A stretch of 9,161 nt of DNA, taken from assembly GCA_049608925.1 (NCBI GenBank), contig JBMYXZ010000055.1:1-9161 (forward strand). The letters are read 5' to 3'. This DNA is from JBMYXZ01 sp049608925 (GTDB lineage: Bacteria > Pseudomonadota > Alphaproteobacteria > JAGOMX01). The position numbers and the translations under genes were made by a program. Positions 6,436 to 9,161 of this stretch are shown here, piece by piece (within the stretch, counting starts at the first letter, position 1; the number at the start of each line of letters is the position of its first letter). Under the pieces are notes generated by a model. That model ran no database searches. It was not told where the DNA came from and saw nothing but the letters and a program-made list of their open reading frames with translations.

Positions 6436-7014
6436 ATGAAAGAATCACTGAGACAATCCGCCCGCCAGACTCGCCAAGATTTTGTTAAGGCGCATGATGA
6501 AGATTACCTGGCCGATTTGCATGAACGGATCAGCGATCATATACTTGCAGACATCACCTTGCCGCCTAAGTCCTGGGTCTCAGGCTATTGGCCGATTGGC
6601 AGTGAAGCAGATCCGCGTCCTGCTATGTATAATCTATTCGCCGATAATCACAACTTGTGCCTGCCTTATGCGCGCAAAGAAAACGCCGTCATGACGTTTC
6701 ACCATTGGGTACCGGGCCATGATTTAATCCGTGACGAGGTCGGCACGCCCTCCTCTGGGCTTGATGCCCCTGAAATTCACCCCGGCGTGATGATTGTACC
6801 GTTACTAGCTTTTGACGAAAAAGGTCACAGAATTGGTTATGGGCGTGGCCACTATGATCGCGCCATTGCGGAAGCCAGAAGCTCGCGAGATATTATAACC
6901 ATTGGCGTTGGCTATGAAGCGCAAAAGTTGGAAATAATTCCAGCAGAAGAAACCGACCAAGCGTTGGATTGGATTGTCACCGAAACCAAAGCCTATAGGA
7001 TTACGGATAAATGA
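6436..7014 (+). CDS. 5-formyltetrahydrofolate cyclo-ligase
   Basis: This enzyme (5,10-methenyltetrahydrofolate synthetase, the YgfA/Fau family) uses ATP to convert 5-formyltetrahydrofolate to 5,10-methenyltetrahydrofolate, returning a stored folate to one-carbon metabolism. The 192-aa product begins with the usual basic helix (KESLRQSARQTRQ) and contains SGYWPIGSEADPRP, the conserved PLLAFDEKGHRIGYGRGHYDR with its nucleotide-binding loop GYGRGHYDR at 134-142, and the late GVGYEAQ block. All are family hallmarks and the length is standard. The ATG at 6436 has only AGG (6431-6433) 2 nt away, a weak and very close ribosome binding site, so expression may be low. The gene has no clear promoter of its own and may be transcribed by readthrough from the 6S RNA, as known in other proteobacteria. 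It overlaps the next gene by 4 nt (ATGA), implying translational coupling. Confidence 0.95.
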   Translation: MKESLRQSARQTRQDFVKAHDEDYLADLHERISDHILADITLPPKSWVSGYWPIGSEADPRPAMYNLFADNHNLCLPYARKENAVMTFHHWVPGHDLIRDEVGTPSSGLDAPEIHPGVMIVPLLAFDEKGHRIGYGRGHYDRAIAEARSSRDIITIGVGYEAQKLEIIPAEETDQALDWIVTETKAYRITDK

Positions 7015-7835
7015 AGCTGTTGTTTTGTGGAGACATCGTTGGCAGAGCTGGCAGGGATATTGTCATTGAAAAACTTCCCGGTCTTAAAAAGGACCTTAAA
7101 ATAGACATGGCCGTCATCAACGCCGAAAACTCTGCGGGGGGATATGGCGTTACCACCCAGATTGCCAATGACCTGTTCGAAGCCGGTGCTGACGTTATCA
7201 CAACAGGTAATCACGTGTGGAAACAAAAAGAATTATTCTCACACATTACGAGTGAGCCTAGAATTTTGCGTCCTGATAACTATTCCAACCCTTCCCTACC
7301 AGGCAGAGGTATCATTGAACATACCCTGAGAGACGGCAGAAAATTTATTGTGCTGCACATGCTGGCCCGAGTGTTTATGCCCGATCATGTTGAATGCCCA
7401 TTTCAAAAGGCCATACGCTATACTAAGTCCTACCCACTTGCATCATCTCAGATAGCCGGCATTATGTTAGACTTCCACGGAGAAGCCACCAGTGAAAAAA
7501 TGGCCATGGGACAAATGTTAGATGGCGATGTATCCTTCGTGGTTGGCACGCATACACATATACCTACAGCAGATCATCAGATTTTGTCCAAGGGCACGGC
7601 CTATCAGACTGATGCTGGTATGTGTGGAGACTATGATTCAGTCATTGGTATGGAAAAAACGGTCCCCGTTTCAAAGTTTTGTGGTCTTCCCCCCACAAAT
7701 CGTATGGCACCAGCATTGGGTCCGGCAACTATGTGTGGTACGATAGTAACGATTGATGATCGAACTGGCCTTGCGACTGCTGTGCACCCGCTGCGTGTCG
7801 GTGGCAGGCTACAAGAAACAATACCAAGTGTATAA
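7011..7835 (+). CDS. YmdB-family (TIGR00282) metallophosphoesterase
   Basis: The 274-aa product is a cytoplasmic dinuclear-metal phosphodiesterase of the YmdB family. In Bacillus subtilis, YmdB hydrolyses cyclic nucleotides and affects biofilm and motility decisions; the role in alphaproteobacteria is not well defined. The metal-binding residues are all in place: Asp8 in FCGDIVG, Glu39-Asn40 in NAENSAGG, Asn67-His68 in TGNHVW, His156 in DFHGEATSEK, and His181 and His183 in GTHTHIPTAD. The C-terminal TDAGMCGDYDSVIGM and RMAPALG blocks are also typical. The length is normal, and I see no signal peptide or membrane segment. It starts inside the stop codon of the cyclo-ligase gene (ATGA), a linkage I recall from other alphaproteobacteria. 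The family is certain; the substrate here is not. Confidence 0.93.
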   Translation: MKLLFCGDIVGRAGRDIVIEKLPGLKKDLKIDMAVINAENSAGGYGVTTQIANDLFEAGADVITTGNHVWKQKELFSHITSEPRILRPDNYSNPSLPGRGIIEHTLRDGRKFIVLHMLARVFMPDHVECPFQKAIRYTKSYPLASSQIAGIMLDFHGEATSEKMAMGQMLDGDVSFVVGTHTHIPTADHQILSKGTAYQTDAGMCGDYDSVIGMEKTVPVSKFCGLPPTNRMAPALGPATMCGTIVTIDDRTGLATAVHPLRVGGRLQETIPSV

Positions 7836-7843
7836 AAAAGCTA

Positions 7844-7849
7844 TATAAT
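7844..7849 (+). promoter_or_regulatory. TATAAT box close to the transporter start
   Basis: A perfect TATAAT sits 3 nt before the first ATG (7853) and 6 nt before the second (7856). Transcription from it would start around 7856-7857, giving a leaderless or nearly leaderless mRNA. No good -35 is seen 16-18 bp upstream (around 7821-7828), so the box may be a chance AT-rich match. Confidence 0.25.
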
Positions 7850-7852
7850 TTT

Positions 7853-9040
7853 ATGATGCGACAACGCTGGCGCGTCTTAGTGCTGCATTTGTTGGCGGTT
7901 GGCCTGACACTGTTTGCCACGGACGTCTACTCTCCATCGATGCCCTTAATGGCAGACGTCTTTACAACTTCATCCGACGTTGTGCAGCTGACGATCAGCT
8001 TTTATATGCTGGCAATCGCTTTCACCGCTTTATTTTACGGCCCCATTTCTGATTCTATTGGGCGACGAAAAACCTATCTATTAGGGTTTTGCTTTTTCTT
8101 TGTAGGATCTCTGCTGTGCATTTGGGCGGACACTATCTGGCTGTTAATCGCTGGCAGGTTCGTCCAAGGTATGGGCGCCGGTGTCGCATCCCCCGTGGGC
8201 GGCGCCATGATCAAGGATTCATTCCGCGGAAAAGAAGCCACACGCGTCTTTTCGATGGTCTCAGGCGTTATTGTTATCGCCCCCGGTATTGCTCCCATCA
8301 TCGGAGGCTATCTAGCCAAATGGTACGGTTGGGAGATCAACTTTGTGCTGATTGCCGTGTTGTCTGTTGTCTTGATAGCTTTCATTGCATTAGTTTTTCA
8401 AGAAACCCATACAGAAGAACATCGTCATAAATTTCATACCGGTCAGATGTTAAAGAATATGCGGACATTTCTGAAGAACCCATTGTTTGTGGGCTACGTC
8501 ATTGTAATTGCTGGCATTTTCTCTAGCCTGTGGTGTTTTCTGACGGTTGCCCCATTCGTCTATATCGAGACCTTTGGTGTCCCGATGGAGTTCTTTGGCT
8601 ATTACATGGCAGCAATTATCGTCACCCATATGATCACCGCTTCCATATCCCAACGCGTAGTGATGATTTATGATGAGCAGGTGTTGATACGTTTTGGCAT
8701 GGTAACGGCTACTGCGGGCGGGTTTTTCATGTTACTGTTGGCCTATTCTAAAGTGCACTCGCCGATTATGTTTACCGCCACAATGATGGTCTTTATTTCC
8801 GCCCTCAGCTCTAGCGTCACGACATCTGTCTCAAAGGCCATTGACTGCACACAAAAGCTGCGCGGCACTGCCGCATCCGTGATTGCTTTCTTCCGCATGG
8901 GATCCTCAGCATTCGGATCTTTCTACGCTGCCTATGTGCAGGATGTTAACTTCATGCCCGTTGCCGGATACCTAATCGTAGGCGGCATAATCTCCCACTG
9001 CGGATATTACTTTCTGGTAAAACCTCGATTGGAGTCATGA
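7853..9040 (+). CDS. Bcr/CflA-type multidrug efflux MFS transporter
   Basis: This 395-aa inner-membrane protein of the major facilitator superfamily (drug:proton antiporter family with 12 helices, DHA1) resembles Bcr/CflA exporters, which expel compounds such as bicyclomycin or chloramphenicol in exchange for protons. About twelve hydrophobic segments are spread along the chain. ATDVYSPSMPLMA (22-34), with Asp24 in helix 1, matches the Bcr/CflA pattern. Motif A is GPISDSIGRRK (63-73), the motif B arginine is Arg102 in GRFVQGMGAG, and the antiporter motif C is APGIAPIIGG (143-152). The true substrate cannot be read from sequence. It lies 17 nt after the phosphodiesterase gene on the same strand. 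ATG at 7853 or 7856 could be the start. Neither has a clear ribosome binding site, but a TATAAT lies just upstream. The gene ends 27 bp from the stop codon of the convergent minus-strand gene. Confidence 0.93.
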   Translation: MMRQRWRVLVLHLLAVGLTLFATDVYSPSMPLMADVFTTSSDVVQLTISFYMLAIAFTALFYGPISDSIGRRKTYLLGFCFFFVGSLLCIWADTIWLLIAGRFVQGMGAGVASPVGGAMIKDSFRGKEATRVFSMVSGVIVIAPGIAPIIGGYLAKWYGWEINFVLIAVLSVVLIAFIALVFQETHTEEHRHKFHTGQMLKNMRTFLKNPLFVGYVIVIAGIFSSLWCFLTVAPFVYIETFGVPMEFFGYYMAAIIVTHMITASISQRVVMIYDEQVLIRFGMVTATAGGFFMLLLAYSKVHSPIMFTATMMVFISALSSSVTTSVSKAIDCTQKLRGTAASVIAFFRMGSSAFGSFYAAYVQDVNFMPVAGYLIVGGIISHCGYYFLVKPRLES

Positions 9041-9067
9041 GGGGAATTATAGTGACTCTCCCCCCCC

Positions 9068-9161
9068 CTAAAACGTCTCCAAATTATCCTCTTCAGATTC
9101 TGATTCAGCCTCCCTGGCGGCTTTTTCCTCTACCTCTTTACGCTTGCGTTCTTTTTCTGCC
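9068..9161 (-). CDS. C-terminal end of an unidentified convergent gene (partial)
   Basis: Read on the minus strand, the frame is open from the window edge to a TAG stop at 9068-9070, giving 30 residues. The tail is highly charged and helix-prone: it begins AEKERKRKEVEEKAAREAE and continues with an acidic SESEEDNLETF end. This looks like a coiled-coil or disordered extension with alternating Lys/Arg and Glu, closing in an acidic stretch. I do not recognise the protein, and such tails occur in many unrelated families. The open frame is short, so its reality rests on the clean alternation of charge and the convergent position 27 bp after the transporter gene. The rest of the gene lies beyond the window. 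Confidence 0.6.
   Translation of the reverse strand, partial: AEKERKRKEVEEKAAREAESESEEDNLETF

Noticed and set aside
8089..8430. 113-codon plus-strand frame inside the transporter gene
   Set aside because: It is an out-of-frame shadow of the MFS gene, with an arginine-rich low-quality composition.
9032..9058. GAGTCA/TGACTC stem around the transporter stop codon as a bidirectional terminator
   Set aside because: The stem is only 6 bp with a 15-nt loop and is followed by C residues, not T, so it is too weak to call.

Overview
This window looks like ordinary chromosomal DNA from an alphaproteobacterium of moderate GC content. The evidence is a 6S RNA of alphaproteobacterial type directly upstream of a 5-formyltetrahydrofolate cyclo-ligase gene, a YmdB-type phosphodiesterase overlapping that gene by 4 nt, and a PpiD/SurA-like protein whose recognisable blocks resemble alphaproteobacterial homologues. 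The lineage is inferred from gene content and order, not from a marker gene. I found no phage, plasmid, CRISPR, tRNA or insertion-sequence genes.

Layout. Bases 1-120 are a compact non-coding element with 28-bp perfect inverted repeats, each arm being a hairpin in itself (REP/BIME- or MITE-like). A leader with a plausible promoter follows, then a cytochrome b561-family membrane haem protein (265-813). A 137-bp gap carries a 20-bp perfect palindrome and a strong ribosome binding site in front of a tightly packed three-gene operon: galU (951-1847), UDP-glucose 6-dehydrogenase (1838-3190) and a phosphoglucomutase/phosphomannomutase (3190-4545). The genes overlap by 10 nt and 1 nt. If the mutase acts on glucose phosphate, the three enzymes form a complete route from glucose 6-phosphate through glucose 1-phosphate and UDP-glucose to UDP-glucuronate, a precursor for surface polysaccharide. 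No glycosyltransferase is visible nearby.

Next comes a membrane-anchored PpiD/SurA-type periplasmic folding factor (4622-6229) that seems to lack the parvulin catalytic domain. It is followed by 6S RNA (about 6246-6412), whose promoter begins inside the last codons of the preceding gene. Downstream are 5-formyltetrahydrofolate cyclo-ligase (6436-7014), the YmdB-family phosphodiesterase (7011-7835) and a Bcr/CflA-type drug efflux transporter (7853-9040), all on the plus strand. The window ends with the charged C-terminal tail of a convergent minus-strand gene (9068-9161) that I cannot identify.

I see no wholly new multi-gene system. The points most worth a second look are the nested inverted-repeat element at the left edge, the long palindrome over the predicted galU promoter, and the apparent loss of the parvulin domain from the PpiD-like protein.
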